From the NCBI GenBank assembly GCA_947625205.1, contig CANQNN010000001.1, forward strand, positions 1 through 64,000: a DNA stretch of 64,000 nt. Reading direction: 5' to 3'. The translations under genes and the position numbers were made by a program. Below, piece after piece: positions 15,919-25,576 of the stretch (its first letter is position 1; every line of letters starts with the position of its first letter). The DNA is from an uncultured Lachnospiraceae bacterium. Lineage in GTDB: Bacteria > Bacillota > Clostridia > Lachnospirales > Lachnospiraceae. Under the pieces are notes generated by a model. That model was not told the DNA's origin. It ran no database searches and worked only from the letters and a program-made list of their open reading frames with translations.

Positions 15919-17391
15919 ATGAAGCTTAAGAAAGTTTTGGCTCTCGGCATGGCTGCTATGATGACACTGTCTATGGTCGGCTGCGGTTCTGACAATGCGG
16001 CAGACACACCTGCAGATGACAGCACAGCGACAGAAGCTCCTGCAGCAGATGACAGCGCAGAAGCACCGGCGGCAGACGCAGATGCAGAGGCAGAGGCTCC
16101 CGCAGACGATGCGGCAGCGGGCGGCGTTCCCGGATATCTGGACATCACGCTTGGCGAGGACTACACGGATCTGACCGCTACGATCAAGTTCCTTCACTGC
16201 AGAACTGACCGTGAGGAAGACGGCACGATTGCTAATTTGGTTGCTGAATTCAACGAGATGTATCCGAACATCACGGTTGAGACGGAAGGCGTTACGGATT
16301 ACGCAGAGGATTCCCTGCTTCGTCTGAGCACCGGCGACTGGGGCGACATTATGCTGATCCCGGCAATCGATACAAAAGAGCTGAGCACATACTTCCAGCC
16401 GCTTGGCGATCTGGATGCAATGAGCGAGCAGCTCAACTTTGTAAACGCCTGGTCTTACGACAATGTATGCTATGGTATTCCTATGTGGGGCAACGCACAG
16501 GGTGTCGTTTACAACAAGGCGGTATTTGAGGCTGCGGGCATCACGGATCTTCCGAAGACTCCCGATGAGTTTATTGCAGATCTGCAGCTGATCAAGGATA
16601 ACACAGATGCGATCCCGCTCTACACCAACTATGCGGCTGGATGGACTATGGGCGCATGGGATGCTTACATGGGCGTAGTAGCAGAAGGCGATGATACATT
16701 CATGAACCAGAAGTTTGCGCATACGGCGGAGCCTTTCAAGGATAAAGGCGATGGCACAGGCGCATATGCATTGTACAAGATCCTGTATGATGCGGTTGCC
16801 AACGGTCTGATCGAGGACGACTACACCACGACCGACTGGGAAGGCTGCAAAGGTATGATCAACAGAGGCGAGATCGGTACAATGGTACTTGGTTCCTGGG
16901 CGTTCTCCCAGATGGTAGAAGCTGGCGACCACGGCGATGATATCGGTTATATGCCTTTCCCGATGACGGTAGGCGGCACACAGTATGTAGCGGCAGGCGG
17001 CGATTACAACTACGGCATCAATGTAAATGCTTCAGATGATAACAAGACCGCAGCGCTTATATTTGTAAAATGGCTGATCGAGGATTCCCGTTGGAACGTT
17101 TCGGAAGGTACTTACGCAACATCCAAGAACGGTGAGAATCCTACCATGTATTCCGCATTTGACGGCTGCACGATGCTTTCCGATCTTCCTGCTATTGCGG
17201 GCGAGGAAGATATGCTTGGCGAGATCAACGCTGAGTCTGAGCTTTCCTTCAATGCAGGCGGTGACGCTAAGGTTCAGAGAATCGTAGAAGCAGCGGCAAC
17301 AGGTTCCGAGACCTACGATGATATCATGGCGGATTGGACGGCTGCATGGAACGATGCACAGGAGAGCCTCGGCATTGAGGTAACATATTAA
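15919..17391 (+). CDS. ABC transporter sugar-binding lipoprotein (family 1)
   Basis: This 490-residue extracellular solute-binding protein has a signal peptide with lipobox SMVGC (lipid Cys22) and a linker of about 50 residues rich in Ala, Asp, Glu and Pro. The mature family 1 fold follows (NLVAEFNEMYPNITVETEGV, FQPLGDL, YGIPMWGNAQGVVYNKAVF, MINRGEIGTMVLGSWAFSQM). It would capture an oligosaccharide outside the membrane for the two permeases that follow. Downstream epimerase and GH130 genes point to beta-1,4-mannooligosaccharides. It has a strong ribosome site. No ATPase gene lies nearby, so a shared MsmK-type ATPase is likely. Confidence 0.9.
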   Translation: MKLKKVLALGMAAMMTLSMVGCGSDNAADTPADDSTATEAPAADDSAEAPAADADAEAEAPADDAAAGGVPGYLDITLGEDYTDLTATIKFLHCRTDREEDGTIANLVAEFNEMYPNITVETEGVTDYAEDSLLRLSTGDWGDIMLIPAIDTKELSTYFQPLGDLDAMSEQLNFVNAWSYDNVCYGIPMWGNAQGVVYNKAVFEAAGITDLPKTPDEFIADLQLIKDNTDAIPLYTNYAAGWTMGAWDAYMGVVAEGDDTFMNQKFAHTAEPFKDKGDGTGAYALYKILYDAVANGLIEDDYTTTDWEGCKGMINRGEIGTMVLGSWAFSQMVEAGDHGDDIGYMPFPMTVGGTQYVAAGGDYNYGINVNASDDNKTAALIFVKWLIEDSRWNVSEGTYATSKNGENPTMYSAFDGCTMLSDLPAIAGEEDMLGEINAESELSFNAGGDAKVQRIVEAAATGSETYDDIMADWTAAWNDAQESLGIEVTY

Positions 17392-17457
17392 AAAGTAAGC
17401 GGCAAAACGCTTGACGCTTGCGCCGGAAACGGCCGTAAGCGGTATGCAGTAAATAAC

Positions 17458-17487
17458 CGGGCCAAGGGGAGGGTTCTCCTTGGCCCG
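17458..17487 (+). other. Intercistronic stem-loop after binding-protein gene
   Basis: CGGGCCAAGG (17458-17467) pairs with CCTTGGCCCG (17478-17487) between the binding-protein and first permease genes, without a T-run. Such hairpins often protect the upstream message and lower expression of the permeases relative to the binding protein. Confidence 0.7.
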
Positions 17488-17508
17488 AATTATCAGGAGG
17501 ATGCGTGT

Positions 17509-18513
17509 ATGACGGCGACGACTCGGAGTGCAAAACCGGCGGGCAGGACATTCGGACAGTGGCTTAAGAGCAGGGACGGTCAGAAAGTGCTTGTTATGAT
17601 AGCTTTTATGATCATTCCGCTGGCGCTTTTGTTTACGTTCACATATCTGCCCTTTGCCGAAATGTTCGGCTTCAGTTTTTATGATATGAAGTATATCGGC
17701 ACAAGAAAATTTGTCGGTATGAAAAATTACATTAAGGTCTTTCAGCGTGACGACTGCTTCGGCGCTTTGAAGCTGAGTCTCTATTATATGGTGGGCTCGG
17801 TGGTTCAGCTGGTGCTGGCGCTGTATCTGGCGACCATCTTGAGCTTCAAGGTAAAGGGCGGCAGTATTTTCAAAGGATTTATGTTCTTCCCTTTTCTGGT
17901 CAACGGTATCGCGATCGGTTTTATTTTTAAATTCTTCTACACCAGAGGCTTCGTGTTCGATACGGTGCTTCAGTGGTGTGGCTTTCAACTGGATAATCTT
18001 CCGTATTGGTTAAGAGATAAGCGGATCAACAATATTTCTCTGGTGGCAACTTCGGTGTGGCGTTATTTCGGACAGAACATGGTGCTCTTTATCGGTGCGA
18101 TCATGTCGGTGGATTCCGAACTGTACGAGGCAGCCATGCTGGACGGCGCCAACAGATTTCAGCAGTTTAAGTATATTATCATGCCCAGTATCAAGACGAT
18201 CATCACGCTGAATGTGATCCTGTCGATCACCGGTTCCTTAAGCGCATTTGAACCGCCTTACGTTATCACGGACGGCGCAAACGGCACGGGCACTTATTTC
18301 GTGGTCATGAACGAGATCGCGCACACGCAGCAGAAAGTGGGTTTGGCTTCGGCTATGGCGATCGTCCTGCTGATGATCATCTTTGCGGCGACGATCCTGC
18401 AGAAGCTGTTCTTCAAATATGTCTTTAAGAACGCCGAGGATGAAGACTTTAACGCTGCGGCAAAGAGAGATAAAAAGCTGGCGAAGCTGGCGGCAAGAAA
18501 GGCGGGGAGATAA
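17509..18513 (+). CDS. ABC sugar permease, MalF/UgpA type
   Basis: This 334-residue inner-membrane permease has six predicted membrane segments and the cytoplasmic coupling loop EAAMLDGANRFQQFKYIIMP (about residues 204-223), the EAA motif that docks with the ATPase. The N-terminal stretch FMIIPLALLFTFTYLPFAEM is typical of the first sugar permease of CUT1 systems. It forms a heterodimer with the product of the next gene, whose ATG directly follows this stop codon. ATG 17509 follows CAGGAGG. Confidence 0.92.
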   Translation: MTATTRSAKPAGRTFGQWLKSRDGQKVLVMIAFMIIPLALLFTFTYLPFAEMFGFSFYDMKYIGTRKFVGMKNYIKVFQRDDCFGALKLSLYYMVGSVVQLVLALYLATILSFKVKGGSIFKGFMFFPFLVNGIAIGFIFKFFYTRGFVFDTVLQWCGFQLDNLPYWLRDKRINNISLVATSVWRYFGQNMVLFIGAIMSVDSELYEAAMLDGANRFQQFKYIIMPSIKTIITLNVILSITGSLSAFEPPYVITDGANGTGTYFVVMNEIAHTQQKVGLASAMAIVLLMIIFAATILQKLFFKYVFKNAEDEDFNAAAKRDKKLAKLAARKAGR

Positions 18514-19362
18514 ATGACGGCTGTACAGAAAATATCCAAATATGTATTGGTGTTCCTGAAATATCTGTCACTGGTGTTCTTTTCCATCGTGGCGGTACTG
18601 CCCCTCGTGTCTGTTCTGATCACGGCTTTTAAGACGGATGCGGAGTATCAGCAGACCAACGTGATGACCCTGCCGGAGAGTTGGCTGAATTTCAGCAATT
18701 TTACGCAGGCGTTTTTGAAAGCGAACATGGGAAGGGCGTTCGTGAATTCCACGATCATCCTTATCTGCACGCTGGCGGCTTCCGTGCTGATCGGTACGCA
18801 GCTTGCCTATGTGCTGAACCGCTTTAAGTTTCCGGGCAACAGCCTGATCCGCAACCTGTTCCTGTTTGCATCCCTGCTTCCGGGCGTTGCGATGCAGGTA
18901 TCGGTGTATGAGATCATGTGGAAGCTGCACTTTATCAATACTCTGCCGGGTTACATCGTGCTGATGTGCGGCACGGACGTCATTTCGATCTATATTTATA
19001 TTCAGTTCTTTGAGAATATCGATTTCTCGCTGGACGAATCGGCGATCATGGACGGTGCCTCTTATTTTACGATCTTCTATAAGATCCTGCTGCCGCTGTT
19101 AAAACCGGCGATCGTAACGTCCTGCATCTTGAAGGGCGTGGGGACCTACAACGAATACTACATGGCACACCTGTATCTGCAGGACCAGAAAAGACTGGGA
19201 ACTGTGGCGACCTCGCTGTACACCTTCGTGGGACCGTTGGGCAGCAAGTATAATCTGATCTGCGCGGGCGTTATCATTTCGCTTCTTCCTGCGCTGATCG
19301 TCTTTATCACCTGTCAGAAGCAGATCTATAGCGGACTGACGGCGGGCTCGGTCAAGGGATAA
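18514..19362 (+). CDS. ABC sugar permease, MalG/UgpE type
   Basis: This 282-residue partner permease has six membrane segments and the EAA-type loop DESAIMDGASYFTIFYKILLP (about residues 172-192). The C-terminal LVFITCQKQIYSGLTAGSVKG-like tail (here QKQIYSGLTAGSVKG) is characteristic of MalG-type proteins in CUT1 importers. It is translationally adjacent to the preceding permease with no gap. Together with the lipoprotein at 15919 and a distant ATPase it should import beta-mannosides. Confidence 0.92.
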   Translation: MTAVQKISKYVLVFLKYLSLVFFSIVAVLPLVSVLITAFKTDAEYQQTNVMTLPESWLNFSNFTQAFLKANMGRAFVNSTIILICTLAASVLIGTQLAYVLNRFKFPGNSLIRNLFLFASLLPGVAMQVSVYEIMWKLHFINTLPGYIVLMCGTDVISIYIYIQFFENIDFSLDESAIMDGASYFTIFYKILLPLLKPAIVTSCILKGVGTYNEYYMAHLYLQDQKRLGTVATSLYTFVGPLGSKYNLICAGVIISLLPALIVFITCQKQIYSGLTAGSVKG

Positions 19363-19443
19363 AAGACGGCAAAAACAATGTTTGACTATGGCTGCGGTAA
19401 AGGGTAATATGGAAATAACAGGATAAAAAGGACGGATATTGCC

Positions 19444-20619
19444 ATGATGGTAGAGGAAGTAAAGAAGCATCTGACAGAGGTGATCATCCCTTTCTGGGAA
19501 AACATGCGGGATGATACGTATGGCGGATATTACGGGTATATGGATTATGACCTGAAGGTGGACAGGAAGGCAGTCAAAGGCTGTATCTTAAACAGCCGCA
19601 TCACATGGTTTTTCTCTAACGCCTACATGCTCCTTCGGGACGAGAAGCTGCTGGAGCAGGCGCGCCACGGCTATGAGTTCATGCAGAAGTACTGTGTGGA
19701 CAGAGAGAAGGGCGGCGTGTACTGGTCGGTAGCCTGCGACGGTACGCCGGAAGATACGACTAAGCATACATACAACCAGGCGTTTTCGATCTATGCGCTT
19801 TCCTCTTACTATGATGCATCGGGAGATAAAGAAGCGCTGGATACGGCGATGGAGCTTTTTCACATCATCGAAGAACGCTGCATGGATGAGATCGGTTACA
19901 AGGAGGCGTTCGACAGGGAATTTAAGGAGGTCGATAATGACAAGCTCTCCGAGAATGGCGTAATGGCGGAGAAAACCATGAACACGCTTCTGCACGTATT
20001 CGAGGCGTACACGGAGCTGTACCGCGTAAGCGGCGATCCGGATGTGAAGAAGCGCTTGTTGTGGATTTTAGATACGATCGCGGAGAAGGTGTACAATCCC
20101 GCGCTGCACAGGCAGGAGGTGTTCTTCGACCGCGAGATGCATTCGATCCTGGATCTGCATTCCTACGGACATGATATCGAGACGGCGTGGCTTCTGGATA
20201 GAGGTCTGACGATTCTCGGGGAGGCCTCCTATACGGAGAAGCTTAGGCCCATCATTCTTGATCTGACCGCACAGGTGTACAAGACGGCTTTTGACGGTCA
20301 TTCTCTTGCAAATGAGTGCGAGAAGGGCGTGGTCAACGAGAACAGGATATGGTGGGTGCAGGCGGAGACGGTAGTGGGCTTCTTAAACGGCTACCAGATG
20401 GCGCCCGAACACAGGGAATATCTTGATGCCGCGAAAGCGGAATGGACGTTTATCAAAGAACATGTGGCCGATAAGAGAAAAGGCTCGGAATGGTACTGGA
20501 TGGTCGATAAAAACGGAGATCCCGTAGTGGGCGAACCTATCGTGGAGCCGTGGAAATGTCCGTACCATAACGGCAGAATGTGTTTTGAGGTCATAAGGAG
20601 GAATATCGATGCTACATGA
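19444..20619 (+). CDS. Cellobiose/mannobiose 2-epimerase (AGE family)
   Basis: This 391-residue (alpha/alpha)6-barrel epimerase has the catalytic histidines in place: His184 (TLLHVFEAY), His243 ([12 protein letters not shown]) and a C-terminal His375 (CPYHNGRM). Enzymes of this group interconvert the reducing-end glucose and mannose of beta-1,4-disaccharides. In this operon the likely job is mannobiose to mannosyl-glucose, feeding the GH130 phosphorylase encoded next. ATG 19444 or 19447 is the start, and AAAGGA lies upstream. The 3' end overlaps the next gene by 11 bp. Confidence 0.9.
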   Translation: MMVEEVKKHLTEVIIPFWENMRDDTYGGYYGYMDYDLKVDRKAVKGCILNSRITWFFSNAYMLLRDEKLLEQARHGYEFMQKYCVDREKGGVYWSVACDGTPEDTTKHTYNQAFSIYALSSYYDASGDKEALDTAMELFHIIEERCMDEIGYKEAFDREFKEVDNDKLSENGVMAEKTMNTLLHVFEAYTELYRVSGDPDVKKRLLWILDTIAEKVYNPALHRQEVFFDREMHSILDLHSYGHDIETAWLLDRGLTILGEASYTEKLRPIILDLTAQVYKTAFDGHSLANECEKGVVNENRIWWVQAETVVGFLNGYQMAPEHREYLDAAKAEWTFIKEHVADKRKGSEWYWMVDKNGDPVVGEPIVEPWKCPYHNGRMCFEVIRRNIDAT

Positions 20620-21781
20620 AAGGTATTATGTGGAGAAGGCTAAGTATGACAGGCTGATTGCACGAAAGAACAGTAAGACGGATTTCTACAACGGCGTTTT
20701 CGACCGTTACGAGTATCCGGTGCTGACAAGAGAGCATATTCCGCTTACGTGGCGGTATGACCTGAATCCCAGTACCAATCCCTATTTTATGGAGAGACTG
20801 GGGATCAATGCGGTCATGAATTCGGGCGCGGTCGAGCTTGACGGCAAGTTCTATCTGGTGGCGAGGATCGAAGGGAACGACAGGAAATCCTTCTTCGGCG
20901 TTGCCGAGAGCGATAACGGTATCGATGGCTTCCGCTTCTGGGATTACCCGATCCTGCTGCCGGATACGTGTCCGGAGGAGACGAACGTATATGATATGCG
21001 TCTGACCAAACATGAGGACGGCTACATCTACGGCGTGTTCTGCTCTGAGAGCAAGGATACGTCCGTGAACGATCTGTCAGCGGCGGTGGCGGCGGCGGGT
21101 ATCGTCAGGACCAAAGATCTGAAGAACTGGGAGCGGCTTCCCAACCTGGTGACGCTCCGTTCACCCCAGCAGCGTAACGTGGTGCTGCATCCGGAATTTG
21201 TAAACGGTAAGTATGCTTTCTATACAAGACCTATGGATGATTTCATCGAGACGGGTTCGGGCGGCGGAATCGGCTTCGGTCTGTGCGACGATATCACCCA
21301 TGCGGTGATCGACGAGGAGAAGATGACTTCCCTGCGCAGGTATCACACCATCACCGAGGCGAAGAACGGCGCCGGCGCGGTGCCAATCAAGACGGATAAG
21401 GGCTGGATTCATATCGCCCACGGCGTGCGCAATACGGCTGCGGGACTCCGCTATGTGATCTATGCGTTTGCAACGGCGCTGGATGATCCCTCCCGGGTGA
21501 TCGCGGAGCCCTCGGGGCTTCTGATAGGACCCAGAGGAGAGGAGCGCGTGGGCGACGTCTCCAACGTGGTATTTACCAACGGCGCTATCGCGGCGGCGGA
21601 TGGAACGGTCTACATCTATTATGCGTCCAGCGACACGAGGATGCACGTGGCGACAACGACGATCGACAGACTGGTGGATTACGTGTTCAATACGCCGTCA
21701 GATCCTTTGCGGAGCGTGGAATGTGTGGCGCAGAGATGCGACCTGATCAGAAAGAATCTGGAGTATCTGGACAGACAATAA
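20609..21781 (+). CDS. GH130 mannosyl-glucose phosphorylase (GH130_1-like)
   Basis: This 390-residue cytoplasmic glycoside phosphorylase has a five-bladed propeller fold. The length matches 4-O-beta-D-mannosyl-D-glucose phosphorylases of subfamily GH130_1. The proton donor is probably Asp129 in [13 protein letters not shown]. Phosphate-binding regions include [11 protein letters not shown] and the Arg/His-rich [17 protein letters not shown] segment. It would split mannosyl-beta-1,4-glucose with phosphate into mannose-1-phosphate and glucose. It overlaps the epimerase gene and follows AAGGAGG. The subfamily assignment is from length and motif, not from a tree. Confidence 0.88.
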   Translation: MLHERYYVEKAKYDRLIARKNSKTDFYNGVFDRYEYPVLTREHIPLTWRYDLNPSTNPYFMERLGINAVMNSGAVELDGKFYLVARIEGNDRKSFFGVAESDNGIDGFRFWDYPILLPDTCPEETNVYDMRLTKHEDGYIYGVFCSESKDTSVNDLSAAVAAAGIVRTKDLKNWERLPNLVTLRSPQQRNVVLHPEFVNGKYAFYTRPMDDFIETGSGGGIGFGLCDDITHAVIDEEKMTSLRRYHTITEAKNGAGAVPIKTDKGWIHIAHGVRNTAAGLRYVIYAFATALDDPSRVIAEPSGLLIGPRGEERVGDVSNVVFTNGAIAAADGTVYIYYASSDTRMHVATTTIDRLVDYVFNTPSDPLRSVECVAQRCDLIRKNLEYLDRQ

Positions 21782-21813
21782 TATAAAAATGTGAAGCAAA
21801 ATGGAGGGAAAGT

Positions 21814-22836
21814 ATGAGCGAAATTAAAATGATAAGTCCTGCGGTAAAAAATATCCCCTGGCAGGAGAAACCGGCGGGCTTAAAGGGTGCGCCGATCTGG
21901 CGTTACAGTGAGAATCCTATTATCGGCAGAAATCCGGTAGAGGGCGTGGCGAGGATCTTCAACAGCGCGGTTATGCCTTACGGTGATGAATTTATCGGCG
22001 TATTCAGAGGCGAGCAGACAAACGGTATTCCCTATATCTATCTGGGACACAGCAAGGACGCCATTCACTGGGAGTTTGAGCCGGAGAAGATTCCTTTTAA
22101 GGATGAGGACGGCAAAGACTTCATGCCGGTCTATGCGTATGACCCGCGTCTTGTCAAAGTAGAAGACACTTATTATATTATCTGGTGCCAGGATTTCTAC
22201 GGCGCGTCCATCGGTATGGCGAAGACAACGGATTTTAAGACTTTTACAAGGATCGAGAATCCTTTTATTCCTTTTAACAGAAACGCGGTACTGTTCCCCC
22301 GCAAGATCAATGGCAAGTATATGCTTCTTAGCCGTCCTTCGGATTCGGGCCATACGCCTTTCGGCGATATCTTCTTGAGCGAGAGTCCTGATCTGGTATA
22401 CTGGGGCAGGCACAGACATGTGATGAGCAGAGGAAGCGAGTGGTGGGAGTCGGTCAAGATCGGCGGCGGCGCTGCACCCATCGAGACAACGGAAGGATGG
22501 CTTCTGTTCTATCACGGTGTGAGCGGAACCTGCAATGGATTTGTATATTCCATCGGCGGCGCTATCCTGGATATCGACAATCCTTCCAAGGTGCTGTACA
22601 GATGTGAGAATTTCCTGCTGACGCCGGAAGAGTGGTATGAGGAGAGAGGATTCGTGCCTAACGTATGCTTCCCCTGCGCGACGATCCATGATTCCGAGAC
22701 CGGCAAGATCGCGCTCTACTATGGATGCGCAGACAGTTATGTGGGACTGGCGTTTACGAAGCTGGATGAGATCGTGGCTTATATCAAGGAGCACAGCCAT
22801 GTGACGGAGACGGATACGGAGATCGGAATGCGGTAG
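21814..22836 (+). CDS. GH130 mannooligosaccharide phosphorylase (GH130_2-like)
   Basis: This 340-residue second GH130 enzyme has the proton donor probably at Asp110 (AYDPRLVKVED), plus NRNAVLFPRKING and GGGAAPIETTEGWLLFYHG. The shorter length compared with the preceding gene fits subfamily GH130_2, which trims beta-1,4-mannooligosaccharides by phosphorolysis to mannose-1-phosphate. It completes a known Roseburia/Ruminococcus-type route: import, phosphorolysis to mannobiose, epimerisation, then phosphorolysis. It starts after GGAGGG. No endo-mannanase, acetylesterase or phosphomannomutase gene is in the window. Confidence 0.88.
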   Translation: MSEIKMISPAVKNIPWQEKPAGLKGAPIWRYSENPIIGRNPVEGVARIFNSAVMPYGDEFIGVFRGEQTNGIPYIYLGHSKDAIHWEFEPEKIPFKDEDGKDFMPVYAYDPRLVKVEDTYYIIWCQDFYGASIGMAKTTDFKTFTRIENPFIPFNRNAVLFPRKINGKYMLLSRPSDSGHTPFGDIFLSESPDLVYWGRHRHVMSRGSEWWESVKIGGGAAPIETTEGWLLFYHGVSGTCNGFVYSIGGAILDIDNPSKVLYRCENFLLTPEEWYEERGFVPNVCFPCATIHDSETGKIALYYGCADSYVGLAFTKLDEIVAYIKEHSHVTETDTEIGMR

Positions 22837-22858
22837 TGAATTGCGGTAATGTTTTACC

Positions 22859-22887
22859 TTGTCTTGTCTGGGAGAATGTGGTATCAT
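22859..22887 (+). promoter_or_regulatory. Promoter of phosphofructokinase gene within a degenerate repeat
   Basis: TTGTCT (22859-22864) and TATCAT (22882-22887) are 17 bases apart, with an extended TG before the -10. The surroundings (GAGAATGTGGTATCATAGAC) match the junction of the 91-bp repeats at 9460-9744, so this is a dispersed, diverged copy with its hairpin largely lost. Confidence 0.6.
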
Positions 22888-22964
22888 AGACGCAGACTTA
22901 ACCGATCTGCCTCCGCAGGCGCGGACAGGCAGAGAATATTATAACAGTCAAAGGAGAGGTAACA

Positions 22965-24191
22965 ATGAAAGGAAATATTGTTGTTGGTCAGTCTGGCGGT
23001 CCTACAGCCGTTATCAACTCCTCCGTTGCAGGAGTATATGCTGCGGCTAAGAAGCTGGGCGTTAAGAAAATCTATGGTATGGTCCACGGTATCGAAGGGT
23101 TTTTAGAGGATAAAATGATCGATCTGGGCGAGTATCTGGATGATGAGACCGGAATCGAGCTGCTTAAGAGAACACCTTCCGCATTTCTTGGTTCCTGCCG
23201 TTTCAAGATGCCTAAGATCGAAGGGCATGAGGACGTATACGAGAAGATCTTTGAGATTATGGAGAAGCACGATATCGAGTGCCTGTTCTATGCGGGCGGT
23301 AATGATTCTATGGATACCGTTAAGATGCTGTCCGATTATGCGGCGGCGCACAATAAACCGCAGCGGTTCATGGGCGTGCCTAAGACCATTGACAACGACC
23401 TTCCGGTGACGGATCACTGTCCGGGTTACGGTTCCGCAGCAAAATATATCGCAACCTCCATAAAGGAGATCATTCGGGATAACGAGTCGTTTGGCGCCAA
23501 GAAACCCACTGTCTGTATCGTGGAGATCATGGGACGTAACGCGGGATGGCTTACAGCGGCGGCGGCTCTTGCAAAGGGCGATGACTGCAGCGGATGCGAT
23601 GCGATCTATCTTCCCGAGAGAGTATTTGATATCGATAAATTCATGGAGGATGTGAAGAAGCTGGCAGCGACCAAGTCTTCCGTAGTCATTGCCGTATCCG
23701 AGGGCGTTAAGGTTGCGGACGGCAGATATGTATGCGAGATCGGCAGAGAAGTGGCGGTCGATGCGTTCGGTCACAAGCAGATGTCCGGCACGGCAGTTAT
23801 GTTGGCTGAGAAGGTGGCGGCAGAGACAGGTCTCAAGACCCGTGCGATCGAATTCTCCACTTTGCAGAGAGCGGCGACACATCTTGCTTCCCTTACAGAT
23901 ATCAACGAGGCGTTCCAGGTTGGACATGACGCGGTTATGGCAGCAGAGGAAGGCAAGACCGGCATGATGATCACTCTCAACAGAAACGGTGAAGAGCCTT
24001 ATCAGTGCGGTACAAGCGCATATGACATTCACGCGATCGCCAACGTGGAGAGAAACGTTCCCGACGAGTGGATCACAGCGGACGGCAAAGGACTTACGGA
24101 CGGCTATGAGAAATATGCAAGACCGCTTATCATGGGTGAGCTGCAGCCGCTTTTTGTAAACGGTCTGCCGAGACATCTGGTAAGAAAGTAA
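22965..24191 (+). CDS. 6-phosphofructokinase, probably PPi-dependent
   Basis: This 408-residue cytosolic glycolytic enzyme phosphorylates fructose-6-phosphate. The phosphoryl-donor signatures are GGNDS (111-115) and PKTIDND (139-145). Lys in place of Gly in PxTIDND and the larger residue in GGxDS are typical of pyrophosphate-using enzymes rather than ATP-PFK (GGDGS, PGTIDND). The length fits the PPi-type clade of clostridia. ATG 22965 follows AAAGGAGAGG. It lies after the mannoside operon but has its own promoter and a terminator at 24221. Confidence 0.9.
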   Translation: MKGNIVVGQSGGPTAVINSSVAGVYAAAKKLGVKKIYGMVHGIEGFLEDKMIDLGEYLDDETGIELLKRTPSAFLGSCRFKMPKIEGHEDVYEKIFEIMEKHDIECLFYAGGNDSMDTVKMLSDYAAAHNKPQRFMGVPKTIDNDLPVTDHCPGYGSAAKYIATSIKEIIRDNESFGAKKPTVCIVEIMGRNAGWLTAAAALAKGDDCSGCDAIYLPERVFDIDKFMEDVKKLAATKSSVVIAVSEGVKVADGRYVCEIGREVAVDAFGHKQMSGTAVMLAEKVAAETGLKTRAIEFSTLQRAATHLASLTDINEAFQVGHDAVMAAEEGKTGMMITLNRNGEEPYQCGTSAYDIHAIANVERNVPDEWITADGKGLTDGYEKYARPLIMGELQPLFVNGLPRHLVRK

Positions 24192-24220
24192 TCTGTAATT
24201 TAATGAGACATAACGGTATA

Positions 24221-24250
24221 AGAGCATTCGGATGATCCGGATGCTCTTTC
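24221..24250 (+). terminator. Terminator after phosphofructokinase gene
   Basis: AGAGCATTCGGAT pairs with ATCCGGATGCTCT and is followed by TTTCT. Confidence 0.75.
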
Positions 24251-24275
24251 TGCCTGTACAGGGAGGATAGAGACT

Positions 24276-24689
24276 ATGTGGTTTGTTTTTGCGTTGCTAT
24301 CGGCGGTTTTTGCCGCGCTTACATCAATACTTGCGAAGATCGGCATTGAGAATGTCAACTCGAATCTGGCCACCGCCATCAGGACCGTGGTTGTAGTCGT
24401 TCTGGCATGGGGCATGGTTTTTCTTACGAATGCCCAGGGCGGGATCGCGCAGATCGATAAGAAAAGCTGGCTGTTTCTGATCCTGTCGGGGGTTGCCACG
24501 GGTGCGTCATGGCTGTGCTATTACAGGGCGTTACAGATCGGTGAGGCATCCAGGGTCGTGCCGGTGGACAAGCTGAGCGTGGTGATCACTCTGGTCCTGG
24601 CTTTTGTGTTCCTGCATGAACGCTTTACGCCAAGGTCTCTGGCCGGATGCGTGCTGATCGCGGCGGGAACGCTGCTGATGGCAATATAG
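24276..24689 (+). CDS. Half-size EamA/DMT transporter
   Basis: This 137-residue membrane protein has a single EamA domain: five hydrophobic segments, starting FALLSAVFAALTSILAKIGI and including RTVVVVVLAWGMVF and SRVVPVDKLSVVITLVLAFVFLHE. Most EamA transporters carry two such domains in about 300 residues. Single-domain members work as dimers, so this is not necessarily a truncation. Clean start (GGGAGGATAG) and stop codons support an intact gene. The substrate is unknown. It is followed after 23 bp by the pyridoxal kinase-like gene. Confidence 0.8.
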   Translation: MWFVFALLSAVFAALTSILAKIGIENVNSNLATAIRTVVVVVLAWGMVFLTNAQGGIAQIDKKSWLFLILSGVATGASWLCYYRALQIGEASRVVPVDKLSVVITLVLAFVFLHERFTPRSLAGCVLIAAGTLLMAI

Positions 24690-24712
24690 AAACAGGTCAG
24701 GAGCACAGGATT

Positions 24713-25537
24713 ATGCAGAAAAAAATTGCGGTGATCAACGATATAGCCGGATTCGGAAGATGCGCGGTCAGCGTCGCTCTTCCTATTATATCGTATCTGG
24801 GTGTGCAGTGCTGTCCGGTCCCCACATCTGTTTTTTCAAACAATACTGCCTATCCGGATTATTTTTGCGATGACTATACGGACAGAATGCAGCCGTATAT
24901 TGACCAGTGGAAGAAGCTGGGGCTGCGCTTTGACGGGATAGCGACGGGATTCCTAAGCTCTGTCAGGCAGATGCAGATCGTCAGGGATTTTATCAGGGAT
25001 TTTCGCGGGGATAATACCAGGGTCATCATGGACCCGGTCATGGGAGATTCGGGCAGACTGTATGTGACTTACACTGAAGAATTGTGCAGTGAGATGAGGA
25101 AAATGGTCGGGCTTGCGGATATCCTCACGCCGAATCTGACAGAGTGTTGTAAACTGACAGATACGCCGTACAGGAGTGAAGGGTGGCGTGACGGCGAGCT
25201 GCGGCGTATGGCGGAAATGCTTGCGGAAAGAGGACCTGAGAGTATTGTCATTACAGGGATCAGGCAGGGAGACTATATTGCCAATTATGTCTATGAAAAG
25301 GGGCGGCAGCCGAAGTGGGTACGCACCCGCGAGGCCGGAACGCCGCGCTGCGGGACGGGAGATGTGTTTTCTGCCATCATAGCGGCGGACAGTGTCAACG
25401 GCGTACCTTTTGAAAGGTCGGTAAGAAAAGCGGCCGGTTTTGTAAAAAAGTGCGTTATGCGATCGGTCGAGCTGGAGATCCCGGAAAATGACGGCGTGTG
25501 TTTTGAAGAGCTTCTGTACCGGCTTAAGAGGAACTAG
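24713..25537 (+). CDS. Pyridoxal/pyridoxamine kinase (PfkB/ribokinase fold)
   Basis: This 274-residue cytosolic kinase resembles PdxY/PdxK-type enzymes. It has the N-terminal INDIAGFGRCAVSVALPI, the substrate-side VIMDPVMGDSGRLY (about residues 102-115), DILTPNLTECCKL, and the C-terminal anion hole GTPRCGTGDVFSAIIAA with catalytic Asp. It would phosphorylate vitamin B6 vitamers to supply PLP, the cofactor of the phosphorylase and transferases nearby. ATG 24713 is preceded by AGGAG; the longer frame upstream overlaps the transporter gene and is less likely. It is probably co-transcribed with 24276. Confidence 0.85.
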   Translation: MQKKIAVINDIAGFGRCAVSVALPIISYLGVQCCPVPTSVFSNNTAYPDYFCDDYTDRMQPYIDQWKKLGLRFDGIATGFLSSVRQMQIVRDFIRDFRGDNTRVIMDPVMGDSGRLYVTYTEELCSEMRKMVGLADILTPNLTECCKLTDTPYRSEGWRDGELRRMAEMLAERGPESIVITGIRQGDYIANYVYEKGRQPKWVRTREAGTPRCGTGDVFSAIIAADSVNGVPFERSVRKAAGFVKKCVMRSVELEIPENDGVCFEELLYRLKRN

Positions 25538-25576
25538 GGCGTTTGCGGATTGCTGTAATTTTTTTAAAAACAACAG

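Noticed and set aside
15847-16932. 361-codon minus-strand frame opposite the mannoside-binding protein
   Set aside because: Its translation is Cys/Arg/His-rich and low in complexity. The + strand lipoprotein is clearly the gene.
17032-24227. Several long minus-strand frames (17032-17988, 21880-22887, 23103-24227)
   Set aside because: All are shadows of well-supported + strand genes and lack start signals.
24276-24689. Half-size EamA gene as a truncated pseudogene
   Set aside because: It has proper start and stop signals, and single-domain members of the family exist, so truncation is not required.
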